Positions 22,984 through 36,000 of a DNA stretch of 64,000 nt are shown one piece after another. Under the pieces are notes generated by a model. That model saw nothing but the letters and a program-made list of their open reading frames with translations, did no database searches and was not told the DNA's origin. The translations under genes were made by a program, and so were the position numbers. Position 1 is the stretch's first letter, and every line of letters begins with the position of its first letter. Source of the stretch: Mermis nigrescens (lineage: Eukaryota; Nematoda; Enoplea; Mermithida; Mermithidae); NCBI GenBank assembly GCA_036768485.1, contig JAVLUZ010000145.1:358702-422701 (forward strand), read 5' to 3'.

Positions 22984-24335
22984 TGAACACCTTTTCAGAT
23001 ATACTAAGCCTAAGCCTAAGTATAATAGAAGCAAAAATTTAGATTTTTGTATATATTATCAAGTAGAAGCGGAAAAACATGCAAAAATATGAAATTTTTT
23101 AGAGTTTGCTTAAAATTTCAAGCAGCTTTCGCGTCTTTTTCTTTTTCTCCTTCATTGCGATGCTTCATTCCGTAATTTCAGCCCAGATTATTTATTTCTG
23201 ACAAAATGTTTAAGTCCGTGGATTGAGCCGTTTAATCCGTCCCAACACTATAATCGAGAGTTGCCTGCAACTATGCAAGTATGGCTCAGATTTTCACCAA
23301 ATTTTTTTCCGCGCTTCAATTTATCATGTTCTACCAGTTTGGCGAATAAATTTTGACATTCCGTATTCGTTTTGCTCTTTTTCTAAAAGTACCATATTCT
23401 TAACTTTAGCCCATATGCACATAGGAGTTTCTACTCAAAAGCACTGATTTTTTAACACAGGTGCTCTATTTCTAACATTTTTAGACCTCCCAAAAAACGT
23501 GGAAAAATGGAGGAAAGAGTGGAAAAAATTTTGGGTCTGGTCTATAATGTCAACCAAATCGCTTGGAAAAAAATAGTGGTTTCCACCATTCCAATATTCC
23601 ACCAGTGTTGTCAACTTTGCCGGAAAACCAGGCGAATATTCGATGTTTTTGGCCGGCTGGGCAAAAATTTGGCTTTGCTTTTTGCAATAAAAACGTGGGG
23701 TTCGCCGGTTTTGGCCAAAATCGGCCTATACTTTGTGACAAACCAGTGAATGTTTATAACCATTTTCTAGGCTTAGGCATGGATTTAGGATCAAAAATTC
23801 AAGAACTTGACTCAGAAAAAAAGTTTGGTATCAATAGATTACTACAGAAATAAAAAAAGTAAAAAAATATCGAAAAACAATAAAATATGAATTTTTCCGA
23901 ATTACTGGTCTGCGATCAAAATGGATGTCATGTTCGTGACGTGATCATCGTATGAGAATTGACCATACCATCACATTCTCAGAAACGTTTGGAAAACTTT
24001 ATCCTCATTCCTCAAACTGAACAAGTGCCAAATTTCTATGGACAGTAAGCCGAGAGATTACGATAATTATATACCAGATCATTGCTATCTGTCAGCTAAT
24101 TGCCGGAGATAGTTTTAAAATTTGAAGATTCTTATCAGTTATATGGTCATTCGAATACTAGGAATGCATTTGCAAATCAGATCTGTCTAGGTAAATTTTG
24201 ACTTGATTGTAAAAAAGTATTGTTTTGCTACTAGATCAGCTAGAATTTGGAACGATCTTCCACAATATATTCGAAATTCTTCAAATGTTGAGACATTTAA
24301 AAGCAATTTGAAAAAGGTTGATTTCGGGGGATTTT
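22984..24335. other. Non-genic stretch
   Basis: No gene supported. Around 24040-24130 it carries a reversed fragment of the TATAGTCTGTTTC family interior (the AAGCCGAGAGATTACGATAA region). The rest is AT-rich and unrecognised. Confidence 0.4.
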
Positions 24336-24779
24336 CTATTTTTTTTGTATTCGGAAAAATTTTTCCCGATGTACAAAGACTTTTCGGGACTGTCTTTGTA
24401 TATGTACAAAGATTTTTGTGCAGACAAATTTGCAAAAGTCTAAAATTCGCAAAAATTTTCGGTGCTTCGCGCCGAAGTGAGTAATTGTATGTTCTATATA
24501 TGTTTATAATAGCGGAAATTGCATTTCAACAAGAAAAATGTCATATTTTTCGGCGCTTCGCTGCCGTTTCAAGACGATTCTTAGTGATTTTTGTATTTGA
24601 AGACCCAGAAATTAGCTAAAATACAATACAAAAAGTAGAACAACTCTGTTTTTACTACACTAAATCAGCTACTGTACCATATTATAGTGCCCAAAAATTT
24701 GAGTGTACAAAATCTACAGAGACTTTTGGGGACCATCTTTGTACATATACAAACGGACTTTGTACAAAAAAAAACACTG
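24336..24779 (+). mobile_element. hAT-like MITE, CAGTGTTTTTTTGTAC family
   Basis: Same 445-bp family as 29332-29777, 33505-33949 and 51195-51634. It has a repeated GTACAAAGA motif near both ends and two GC hairpins in the middle. The left terminus is worn and no target duplication could be matched. Confidence 0.65.
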
Positions 24780-24969
24780 GGGCACACGTGAGCGCAATTT
24801 GCTACTGCCTGTGTGTCAGTGCATTTCGCATTTTAAAGTACACTATCTTATTTTTCTTGCGACTGTTTTTATCCTTGTGTTTTTTCCGAATAAAGTATTA
24901 GCATGTTAGTATTAGTATAACAGAACGAGCTTATACTACAAAGGACAGCCCGGTATGTAGAAAACACAC

Positions 24970-25455
24970 ATGCACAGGAGGGTACGGATAGGGGTATCCC
25001 CCATATAAGATCATAGGGAGGTGAGGGTAATTACCCCTGAGCTCTGAAAACCTGATAGCTATATAACGATTTTGGCCGAAAATCATTGCTGTATAGCCTT
25101 TTCTGCGCTCAGAAAATTAGCTGTACAGCCTTTTTTGGGCTCAGAAAACTAGCTGTTTAGTCTTTTTTGAGCTCAGAAATGCTATTTAGTTGTCTTTTCT
25201 GAGTTTCAAAGGGATATATAGCTATTTTCTCGACTTTAAAAGGGATTAATAGCTATTTTTAATCCAAAAAAAGCTATATAGCTATGTTTGTGAATCCAAA
25301 AAGGCTATATAGCCAGTTTTCTGGGACCAAAAAGGCTATATAGCTAATTTTCGACCCAACAAGTACTATAGAGCCGTTTTCACGAATCTTATAGCTAAGC
25401 TATCTGGCAATTTTTGGTTTTCACCTCCCTGAAAGTTCTACCTTGCGCATCTATG
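24970..25455 (+). mobile_element. GGCTATATAGCTA oligomer element
   Basis: The interior is a string of degenerate units of about 35-40 bp, each built on the near-palindrome AGCTATATAGC and a TCAGAAAA or TTTTTGG spacer. A sister copy in the opposite sense is at 53728-54156. Both end in CATG-type termini. Confidence 0.55.
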
Positions 25456-26568
25456 GTATCCCCTACCAGGACTTTTGAGCAGCATACCCCCTCTCAGGCC
25501 ATTTTGGACCAAAACCGATTGCTTGAACCACGAAAAAGCGTCAGATGACGTCTAATTGTGTATATAATTTGAAGTGCATATATGTACTTATTTTTAGAGC
25601 AGTCGACTGTCTAATTCATTCATCCAGACTCTTATCTCCCATTATTTTGTATATATTTGATGTTACTGGTCATTCCATTGCCCTTATTGCCATTTTTCCA
25701 TACAAGTTTAAACATAAATATTCATGAAAAATAACATACGACTGATAAAGTACAAAAATTTGATATTAAATAGGTAAAAAATTAGTCGTCTCCCAACAGA
25801 TACTCGGTTAACCCCCTCCTAGAGCTTTTGACGGTGTGCATGTATATATTGGTTTGGAACATAGTCAAGTTTTTCGAGTGCTAAGCATTTTGAGATTTTT
25901 AAAGCTGCAAAATGGATATGTTCATCAAGCGAGCATGGGCAATTTCAGTGTCGCTTTCTCTGTGAATCGCTTCCAAACGGATTTCAGTTGATTTCGTTTG
26001 ACTGACCGAGTCAGAAAACTTGCTAGTTGTAGATATTATACCTAGCTATGGAATTTAGCAATCGTTCCTTAGCCCCTAAAAGAGTATCCTTGCATTCCTT
26101 CTCATCCCAGGATCGACCCGAGTAGTAAAATTTGCAAAGTGTGTTACAATGATTGTGAAAAATTGAAAAAATCTTTTGGTACTTCTCTATGTAGTTAACA
26201 TGTCGCTGGACGATGTGATTAGTCTAAAAAGACATTATTATTACTATTATATTATTATACAATTACGCGACTTTCAACGCCTATCTAGCGAGACGTCTGT
26301 GATTATTTTCTTCTATTCCTTCTAATGGTCATTCGTTTTCGCAATAAAGATTTAAGTCTTCACTCTTCGAATTATATTATTGTCGATTGTCATGATGAGA
26401 TAGGTACTAGAATCTTGTGCTAAAAATAATTAGTAATCTGATGGATAATTTTTCACGTAATGTTTAATTGTTTTCAACATTTTTACTCGTTCCTTAATTA
26501 CCTACTGCTTTTCATTAGTAGTTTTAATAAGTACAACGAACATGATGTGAAAAACTTTAGATAGATGC
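25456..26568. other. Intergenic upstream of MTO1
   Basis: AT-rich with no recognised gene or RNA. A CATAC-type MITE ends at 26984, only 85 bp before the MTO1 start codon, so the MTO1 promoter either lies in or next to that MITE or is very compact. Confidence 0.35.
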
Positions 26569-26576
26569 CTGCAATC

Positions 26577-26984
26577 CATACGTGCACATAGAGGGGGTTA
26601 GGGGGATTACTCCTGAAGGGTCAGCTGTACAGGTACTGTCCGGCGATTTTGAGCTGATGTAACTTTTTTGCCTCATTTTTGAGGTCAATAGCAGTAAAAG
26701 CGTCAAAATTTTTCCGGCGCTTCGCGCCAGATTAGTACTATTAAGTACTTTTTATTCTAAAACTGCGAAATTAATTAATGCATTTTTCAGTGTTAAAAGT
26801 GATATAATGCAGTCCAAATGGACTAAAACTGCTTTTAAATTGCGATATTACCGCGAAAAATGTTTTATAGGCTATTTAGACCATTTTTATCGTTAAAACA
26901 GCAAAAAAATCGTGAACGTTAAATTTACTGTTTTGGATTTTGGGGATTTTCACCCCCTGCTGACCCTGACATTGTGCACCGATG
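26577..26984 (+). mobile_element. 408-bp MITE just upstream of MTO1
   Basis: CATACGTGCACATAG at the left, TTGTGCACCGATG at the right. Perfect 8-bp duplication CTGCAATC (26569-26576 and 26985-26992). A central GGCGCTTCGCGCC hairpin is at 26716-26728. A second copy lies at 32025-32437 and a partial one at 55140-55383. Confidence 0.85.
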
Positions 26985-27068
26985 CTGCAATCTCTAATAC
27001 TTAGGACAGGATCAACAAAATTTCTACTTGTTCATCCTATTATATAATAACTACTTTATCTAGCCCAA

Positions 27069-30000
27069 ATGCGCCTGTTGTCGTTACTACGAAATCAAGC
27101 CAGCGCGACGTTCGATGTCATTGTGGTAGGCGGTGGCCACGCGGGTTGCGAAGCAGCCACCGCGGCTGCTCGCGCAGGTTGCAAAACTCTGTTGTTAACG
27201 CACCGCTTGGACACCATCGGTGAAATGTCTTGCAATCCATCTTTCGGCGGTATAGGCAAAGGCCATTTGATGCGTGAAATTGATGCCTTGGATGGATTGT
27301 GCGCACGGATTTGTGATATTTCCGGCTGCCATTATAAAGTGCTAAACAAGCGTAAAGGTCAAAATTGATTTTTCTTTTTCGCGGAAAATCTAAATTGGTT
27401 TAGTTTGGTACATTTCTCTTGACTTTAATTCAATTTTAAACTTAGTTATAATCATCTGACTTACATGCTTGCATATCTAAGCGGTTTTTTAAAGTCGTTG
27501 TAATACTCAATGGTAAAATTTTTAAATTTTAATTTCTATAATACTTTTATTATTATTATCAAGGAAATAAGTTTTAGATTATAAATAAAATCATGGTCTT
27601 TTTCTTTGTCATCTGCCCATATCTACCCAATTTATATCAATGAATTCAACAGCCTATGCAAAGCGGATTTGTGTGGTATGATATATTTTCTGGCTCAAAC
27701 TTCGACTTGACAGATAGGGGCACGAAGGATATAATCTCCCACAAATTTCGAGAACTTGATAGTATTCTACTTTCATTTCTCTATATTCTGCACTAAAATA
27801 TGTCCTAGAAACTTTGGTTTCCGCTGAAGAAGTATAAATTATAAAAGCTGAAGTTTTCGGAAATGTGTGCACGCGGAGATGCCGCGCACACTCTTTCAAG
27901 ACATTTATTTTTTGTTTTTCATGCTTCTCCACCGGAATTTGAACTTTCTATAACATTCTATAGTTCGAAATGTAGTGAAAAAATTTAGAATAATTTGAGA
28001 TTATTCAGTTTGTTTATCTCAGTCTCTAAAATTTTTATTCCTTGACAGAATGACAAACTTTATTGACAAAAACCTATTTTCTTGGTCACTTCTGGCGAGG
28101 CAATATCAATGCTGCAAACCGTTTTAGTGTATCTTCAAAACTCGATAAGCTACAAGGATTTCAAAACGTTTCCCGGGGGGGGGGCGACAATCCGAGGGTT
28201 ATGTCAAAAAATGATTTTTCAAAAAGCTGTGTAACGGTAATGATATTTTGAATTGCTAAAGAAGGCGTATTTTGATCTCTGTTTGCTATCTGACCGTTTC
28301 TGAATATCATCCTCAGGCTAGTGGGCTACCTCACGGTGCCGAATGATATTCTGGTTAAATTTTTGCGCTATAAAGATTAGAGAAATTCATCGTCGCGAAG
28401 CGCTGAGAAATTACATTTTCTACACATTTTTAAGTTTTTTGGCGAATGGAAGAGCTTAAATCAAAAATCTGAAATCAAATAAATCATAAATTTTATTTTT
28501 ATAACTTCTGCCTTCGAAAGTCGTTTTGAAATAACTCTTTTACCCAAGATCAGATATGCACAGCGTGGGAATTCTGGGGGATGTGAAATTTAAAGTGCCT
28601 TTTTCGATCCAGAAATGGTGGGTACGCATTAAAAACGTCGTTTTTCAGTGTTTATGACGATGCTCTATCTTTCTAGAGCATAAAAAAATCGAAAAAATCA
28701 AAAAAGTCGCACAAATTTAACAAAATATAGCCAAAATATGAGTATATGGCGCGAAGCACAAAAAATTTGACAGTTCTTAGCAAATAGATAGCTAAAAACG
28801 CTTGAAAAAGCACGAAAAATTGCTTATTCTGGGGAAGTGAAAAAATTCTGGGGTGACAATTTTTCTTGGGGGGATTAAACCCCCTAACCTCCCAAGATCA
28901 TGTATGCCCAAGGTCTATAAAGTCGAACTCTACTTATTTTCCTAACTTCCAAGGGAAAAATTGCCCGTGCCTCTCGTGCGGTTTTGTTCCCTAATCGCAT
29001 ACATATTAGTAAACAATTAAAATCAGAGAAGTCCCTCTCTTGTCCAATTAAAATTGAAAAAAAACCTAATTTACTTTTGCTAAATCGAAGTAGTTTATAC
29101 GGCTTTGAAACGTATAATACGGACTAGTCTTAGAAAATGGTTTAATAAATTATTTGCTATTAATCATACATGTGTAGAAGAATATCCTCAAATATATCAC
29201 TATGTGTTATAGTTATGCAAAGTATGTATTGCATCCTACTATTCCTGAAATCGCTTATTCTTCCTACACACGACCTTCACAATATTGACTACTATAAGTC
29301 GTTCTAATCGTATTTGCCTAACGATTCTGGTCACTGTTTTTTTGTACTCGGCAAAGATTTTTCCCGATGTACAAAGACTTTTCGGGACCGTCTTTGTACA
29401 TGTGCAAAGATTTTTGGGAAGACAAAATTGCAAAAAAGGTCTGAAATTCGCAAAAATTTTCGGCGTTTCGCGCCGAAATGAGTAATTCTGTATTCTATAT
29501 ATCTTTCTAATGGCAGAAAATGCATTTCAAAAGGAAAAATGTCAAATTTTTCAGCGCTTCGCGCCGTTTTAAGACGATTCTTAGTGATTTCTGCCCTTAG
29601 AGACCCAGAAATTAGCTAAAATACACTACCAAAAGTCGAACAACTCTGTTTTTACCACACTAAAATCGCTACTATACCATATTATAGTACCCAAAAATTT
29701 GTGTGTGCAAAACGTACAAAGACTTTTTGGGACCATCTTTGTACATGTACAAACGGACCTTGTGCGAAAAAACACTGATTCTAATATATTATGATCTATT
29801 TTAAATTTACGTAAAATATAATTAATAGAGTTTGCGCCAGATTGTCGACAGCTCTGGAAATTAATCGTGCGATTTAGGCTAATGTTTCACGAACAAGACT
29901 TTTTACCGCGTGATTTTATATATACACTCATACAAAGATGATTTGCTCTTTTATTCATTGTTTGTAGGTCCGGCTGTTTACGGCCTCCGCGCTCAGATTG

Positions 30001-33000
30001 ACCGCAAAATTTACAAAAGCAATATGCAACGCGATATCTTTTCAACTCCAAATCTGACAATACGCTCCGGTGCCGTCGAAGATTTATATTTAAACAACTC
30101 TTCTGCTGAGTTAGCTCATTCAAAGCCTTCAATTGGTGGCGTTATTTTAGAGGACCAGACTTTAATTCGGTCAAAGTGTACTGTTATTACGACAGGAACT
30201 TTTTTGAAAGGCGAAATTTTGATCGGTAGGTTGTTGTAGGTATGTATACAATTTGCTTTGTTTATTGCATACAGATGTTTATCTGTATTACGTTAACCTT
30301 CGTCCAAAATTCTCACTTCAAAATAATAAAACTGCATTTTGTGGTACACAAAATAATGTACATACGTCTACATATTCGTAGGTGTATTAAATACATTGCA
30401 GTATGTATACGTTTATTGTATGTGCTTTACTTCAAATATACTAGGGAACGGATGCATACGTACATGATCCTGAAGGTAGTTTGGGGGTTTCACCCTTCCT
30501 CTTCGCAAAAATGTTTTCATCCCCTCGGAATTCACGATTTGCTCAAAAAATCGCTTAGAACATCCGGGTTTAATTGTTTAGCGATATTCAAAAGTGTCAT
30601 TTTTTCGGCCGCCAAAAAGCCATGTTTGACCATACGTATTTTATTTAATGTTCATTGAACTTTTCCTAAAATTTGTTCTATGTTAATATCGTCTAAGAAG
30701 AAGGAGCATCGCCAAAAACGGCAAAAAATGACGTTTTTGACGCGTATCTATCGTTTTTAAGCCTAAAAAAAGACTAGAAAATTATGGGTTTCACCTCCTC
30801 CCCTTGGAATTCCTATACTGTACTTGTACATATATGCTGAAATCTAATAAGATTGCGCATTATTATAATATTCGTATTCTAATCTCTCTTTCTTCAATCA
30901 ATCCATTTCAAATTTATGGCTTGGATACATATATGATCTGGGGCGTTCCATCCCAGAAATGTTTTCACCTTCAGAACTTTTTCCACCCACTAGGATTCTC
31001 GATTTCCCGAAAAAATGTAGAAAAGATGCTGTTTTGAGCGTTTTATGCTATCGCTCAAAAGTGCCAAATTTTCGGCATTCTGCGCGATATTATATACCTA
31101 CTCATGTTTTGCCATATTTTGTTCAATTTACTTAAGTTTTTGTGTTTTTTTCGAATTTTTTTTGTGTCTTACGCTAAGAAAAATGGTCGGATAGGCCGAA
31201 AAACGTTGACGCTTATCCACCGTTTTTATGCATGAAAAACACTTTACAATTTCACTCGCCCAGATCTGTGCATGTCTGATTAGATCTAATAATTATGCAG
31301 GTATGTATATGTCTACTACCTGGATATTTTATTTATCATTCATATGTATTCGTTAATAGAAGATACGCTTTATGCCTTTTAGACAGCTATCTTTATTATT
31401 AAAAAAATCTAGAGGCAACTGAATAAATAAGCGATAAAAACGAGTATTCCGTCCGAGATTTTTTTACACGAATATTTTCGCTACATATATTTATCGTAAC
31501 TGAATTTTTTCTACAAGTTTCCTTTATATGTAGTTACCTATCGTTATTAAGAAAAGAATAATACTTGAAAAAATAAGAAAAAAAATAATTCACCAGATAA
31601 AACATGGGGAATTTCATTACACCTTTGATTAAGAAACAAGCTTTTTGGTGATTGATTAATTATTCTCTTATGATCACTGCATTTATCTCACGTCTCGGTT
31701 GCCGATTAAGCCTCGTCTTCATAATTATCAATTTAATAATTTAAAAATATTCATAATCAATCACCGTCGATAAACATAATTCATGAATCATGATTCTAAA
31801 TTTTATCGCTTTTATCAGTAATAATCTGCGATAACTATTCTAATAAATCTCGGATTAAAAGCATTTAGCGCTTTATTGAAAAGCGCTGAATACTCGTATG
31901 AGAAAAGTTGTGAAGAAACTGTGAGCCTAAAAACTTTTTTAGATAACATTATTTATAACATGAAAAGTATTCTTAAAAATTTTAGCTCGAAGAATCATTC
32001 AGCATTTTAAAGGAAAGCGTTGTTCATACATGTACATAGGGGGGTATTACCCCTCTGAAGGGTCAGCCGGACAGGTACTGTTCAGCGATTTTGAGCTGAT
32101 GGAACGTTTTTTTGCATCATCTATGAGGTCAAAAGCAGTAAAAACGTCAAAAGTTTTCCGATGCTTCTCGCCAGATTAGTACTTTTAAGTACTTTTTACT
32201 CGAAAAGCGCCCAAAATTGATAAATTTTTGCGTTTTTTAGTGTTAAAAGTGATATAATGCAGTCAAAATGGACTAAAAATGCTTTTAAAATGCGATATTA
32301 CCACGAAAAAACGTTTTATAGGCTATTTTGACCATTTTGATCGTTATAACAGCAAAAAAATTCGTGAACGTTAAATTAACTATTTGGATTTTAGGAATTT
32401 TACCCCCTCCTGCCGACCCTGACCTTGTGCACCTATGGCTTTGCTGCATTTTGCTATTAATTAATTTTCAACAAGGCTTGGAAAGCCGTCCGGCTGGTCG
32501 TATGAATGAGCCAGCCTCCTATGGATTATCGAACACTTTGGATCGGTTGGGTTTTCGACTCGGTCGCCTAAAAACAGGCACGCCTCCCCGTTTGGCCAAG
32601 GACTCGGTCAACTTAAATAATTTGGTAAAACAATTGCCGGACGAACACGCGACGCCCTTTTCTTTCCTGAACGACCGCGTTTGGGTATCTTTTGATCAAC
32701 AGCTGTCTTGCTATATCACTCATTCGAATGAAACAGTGGCTTCGATAGTAAAAGCCAATGTACACAATAATAGACATGTTCAAATGGAGACCACTGGACC
32801 ACGGTACCCAGTTAAAAGTTTACATGAACTGGGGACTTTGAGGGGTTTTTAACCTCTCCTCCAGAAGGGTTTTCACCCCTTTTCAGAAATTTTCTAATCC
32901 TCCGTAATTCGCAGTTTTCTAAAAAAATTCGTAGAAAAGGTATTTTCTAAGCCTAGAAAGATAGAGCATCGGCAGAAATGTCAACAACGATATTTTTGTG

Positions 33001-36000
33001 ACGTTCATCCGCCATTTTCGAGCTGAATAAAATGCACTTTAAAATTTCACACCCCTCCAGAATTCTCATCTGTGCATGTCTGGCTCAAAGCTCATAAAAT
33101 TTGTAATTTTTATACACGTAAATGCATAGCGTAAGGATCATTTTTCTGTACACAGATTCCTGTGTGCAAAACTTTTTTCATTGTAATGTTATTTTTGAGA
33201 ACCGTTCATATCGGTTGCGGCCGTAACATGTACATACATACAGCTCTCGCCACGAAATTTGAACAATAAAGAACCGATTGAGTTTATTTAGGAACGCTTC
33301 TTCACGACCTAATCACCGGAGACCTAAAGAGTATCCTGACATCCTTACGTGCTTTACTTTAAGAAAACGCGACCTAAACGCTCAGGTAGGACCGTTTCCG
33401 ACTCCACGCGCGTTTGAAATAGACGCGTGATGATAGCGCGCGTGTGCCCATTATGTACACACAGGCCCGTATTTAGGATTCGGCCAAGGGGGAGGGGGTG
33501 GACCCAGTGTTTTTTTTTGTACAAGGTCCGTTTGTACATGTACAAAGATGGTCCCTAAAAGTCTTTGTACATTTCGAATACAAATTTTTGGGTGCTATAA
33601 TATGGTACAGTAGCGATTTTAGTGTGGCAAAAACAGAGTTGTTCGACCTTTGGTTACGTATTTTAGCAATTTCTAGGGTTCTGAGGGCAAAAATCAGTAA
33701 TAATCGTCTCAAAACGGCGCGAAGCGCCAAAAAATTTGGTATTTTTCCTTCAAAATGCAATTTCTGTAATTATAAAGATATATAGAACACACAATTGCTC
33801 ATTTCGGCGCGGAGCGCCGAGAATTTTGCGAATTTCGAACCTTTTTTTGCAGTTTTTGTCTTCCAAAAAATCTTTGTACATGTACAAAGACGGTTCCCAA
33901 AAGTCTTTGTACATCGCGAAAAATCTTTGTCGAATACAAAAAAACCGTGGGTGGACCTAACATAAATTGGTCTATTTATATCTTGGGGAAATTCGTTGGG
34001 ATAGCTCGCAAAAACCGCAACTTTTCGGAAAAGTTTTTTTTACTCAAAATGCTATAAAAAAGAGTCGTTTTTTGGCCGCGCTTGAGCCTATAATGGAAAA
34101 TACTTCATATCTGGCGCGAAACGCCAAAAAATTTGAAGATTTTATGTCAAAGAAAGGCAATTTTTCCATATTTCCGTGCATTACCTTACCTTAAAAAATT
34201 TTTTTTCGGCCAAGGGGGGGGGCCGCCCTCCGCCCTATCCCTAAATACGGCCCTGTGTACACAATATCATATGCATGTGAATTGCACGGGTATAATCAAT
34301 ATTAATATACTCTACGCGCGCTTAGTCGTAAAAGGTCCGACCTAAGCGTTTAGGCCGCGTTTTCTCATAACTAACCAGCGCTTCGCGCTGTTTGTGCCGC
34401 GTCTTCTTAAAGTAAAGCATGTCAGGATACTCTTTAGGTCTCCGGCGATTAAGTCTTGAAAACACATTCCTAAATAAATTCAATCGGTTCTTTATTGTTC
34501 ATATTTCGTGGCGAGCACTGTACATACAGGCCCACAACCAAGCGGAGGGGGCAAGGGGGCAGTTGCCCCCTCCCCCCGAAACCAAACAATTTTTGCTTGT
34601 CACAAAGGATTTCGTCACGAGGGTTACCTAAAGGAAGAAATGAGAAATTCTCGAAGTGCATTTAAAATTTCGCCAGAACAGGTTTTTAGCGTAGGTACTT
34701 TTGAGCTAGAAAACGCAAAATTTTGCGGCGCTTCGCGCCGGATTAATTATTTATTTATGGTTTTTGTTTTTTAAACCGTTCGAATTCGAGTAAGACATGG
34801 AGAAAATGTCAAATTTTTCTGGCGCTTCGCGCCGGATCAATAATTTTCTGGTTGTTTTTCTTTGCAGAGCACATAGATTGAGTACAAATACAAAATGTTA
34901 AAAAATTGTTTATGGACTGGACAATAAAGAACCAGTTGCGCAGATAGTTTATGCGACAGATTTTCTATGTATAAGTGTGATAAAACTTGAAAAATAAATT
35001 CTTTTGAAAGTTTTCTCCACGATTGTATAGAGCTTCTTGATAAACGTTCAAAAATGCTTTTATTTTTGGCCATCCCCTAATGGTTCTCAGGATTTCTGGC
35101 TTTCAAAATTTTTTGCCCCCCTTCCCGAAATAAAATCCTGGCTACGGGCCTGCATACATATTTGCACAAAAAGTCGGGACCTGGGAGTTCAGTATACTGT
35201 ATAATGGACAACCGGATAACAGTTGAATAAAACGATGGGTTAAGTACAAGCATGGATTAAAAATTCGAAATTCATCCTTTACGCATTGAATTATCATATA
35301 TTTACTTATTTTTGTTCTCCTTTTAGCTTATACATACATAACATTAGGGAACGATGGACCTTAAACGCTCTTCTCAGATGGCTTGACCTCCTGGATGCGC
35401 ATGTTAAACTTAGTGCTTACTTCTAACCTATGCGTTGCATTGCAAATTATCAGAAAAATGCAGTCCGGTTCAGCGGCGGATCAAGATCCTAATTTTCCCA
35501 AAACAGTCGAAAACAGGTCCCAAAATTCGTGTTTGACGTGCGGAAAAGCGTTTTTCGGCTTCTTACGTCGTCTAATTTTATTTAAAATAACTTTTGATAC
35601 ATCATTTTCTCGATAAATTTCAAAATTTTAGAAAATTTTGCGCGAAAGAATAATCAATCTTTTTCACTTTAGCGAAAATCCGGTACGGAGTGCCGGAAAT
35701 TTTGTGAAATTTAGGCGGAAGGGCGTTTAGAGATTTGACGTACTGCTCGATTTCCTGTATTTGTAGCTTTTGACGCGAAGCGTCGAAGAACTCGAAATTT
35801 ATGCCTCAAAATGGTTGAAAACTGTGCTGAAATAGGTGTTTTTGCTTTAGAAATCGTTTTAAGAGTCATGACAATGTACGTTGCTGTAAAAATCTATTCC
35901 TGGCACAAACGAATGGCTTCCAGACCGACACGAAAGAGAATAAATGTCATTATTAGGTATTATCCGGCGCTGGAAAATCTGAGAAATTATGACCATCGAC

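Larger units (their letters stand above)
33230..34535. mobile_element. Long inverted-repeat element hosting two nested hAT-like elements
   Basis: Outer arms of about 230 bp (33234-33461 and 34264-34526) are inverted copies. Both contain the ACAATAAAGAACCGATTGA block, the GAGACCTAAAGAGTATCCTG block and AAAACGCGNCCTAAACGC. Flanks ACATACAT and ACATACAG fit a worn 8-bp duplication. The middle was invaded by the element at 33462-34255, which was itself invaded by 33505-33949. Intron 3 of MTO1. Confidence 0.7.

Noticed and set aside
24203..24484. Frames recurring at 24.2, 29.3, 33.6 and 51.2 kb
   Set aside because: The similar peptides arise because all four are copies of one hAT-like MITE, not a gene family.
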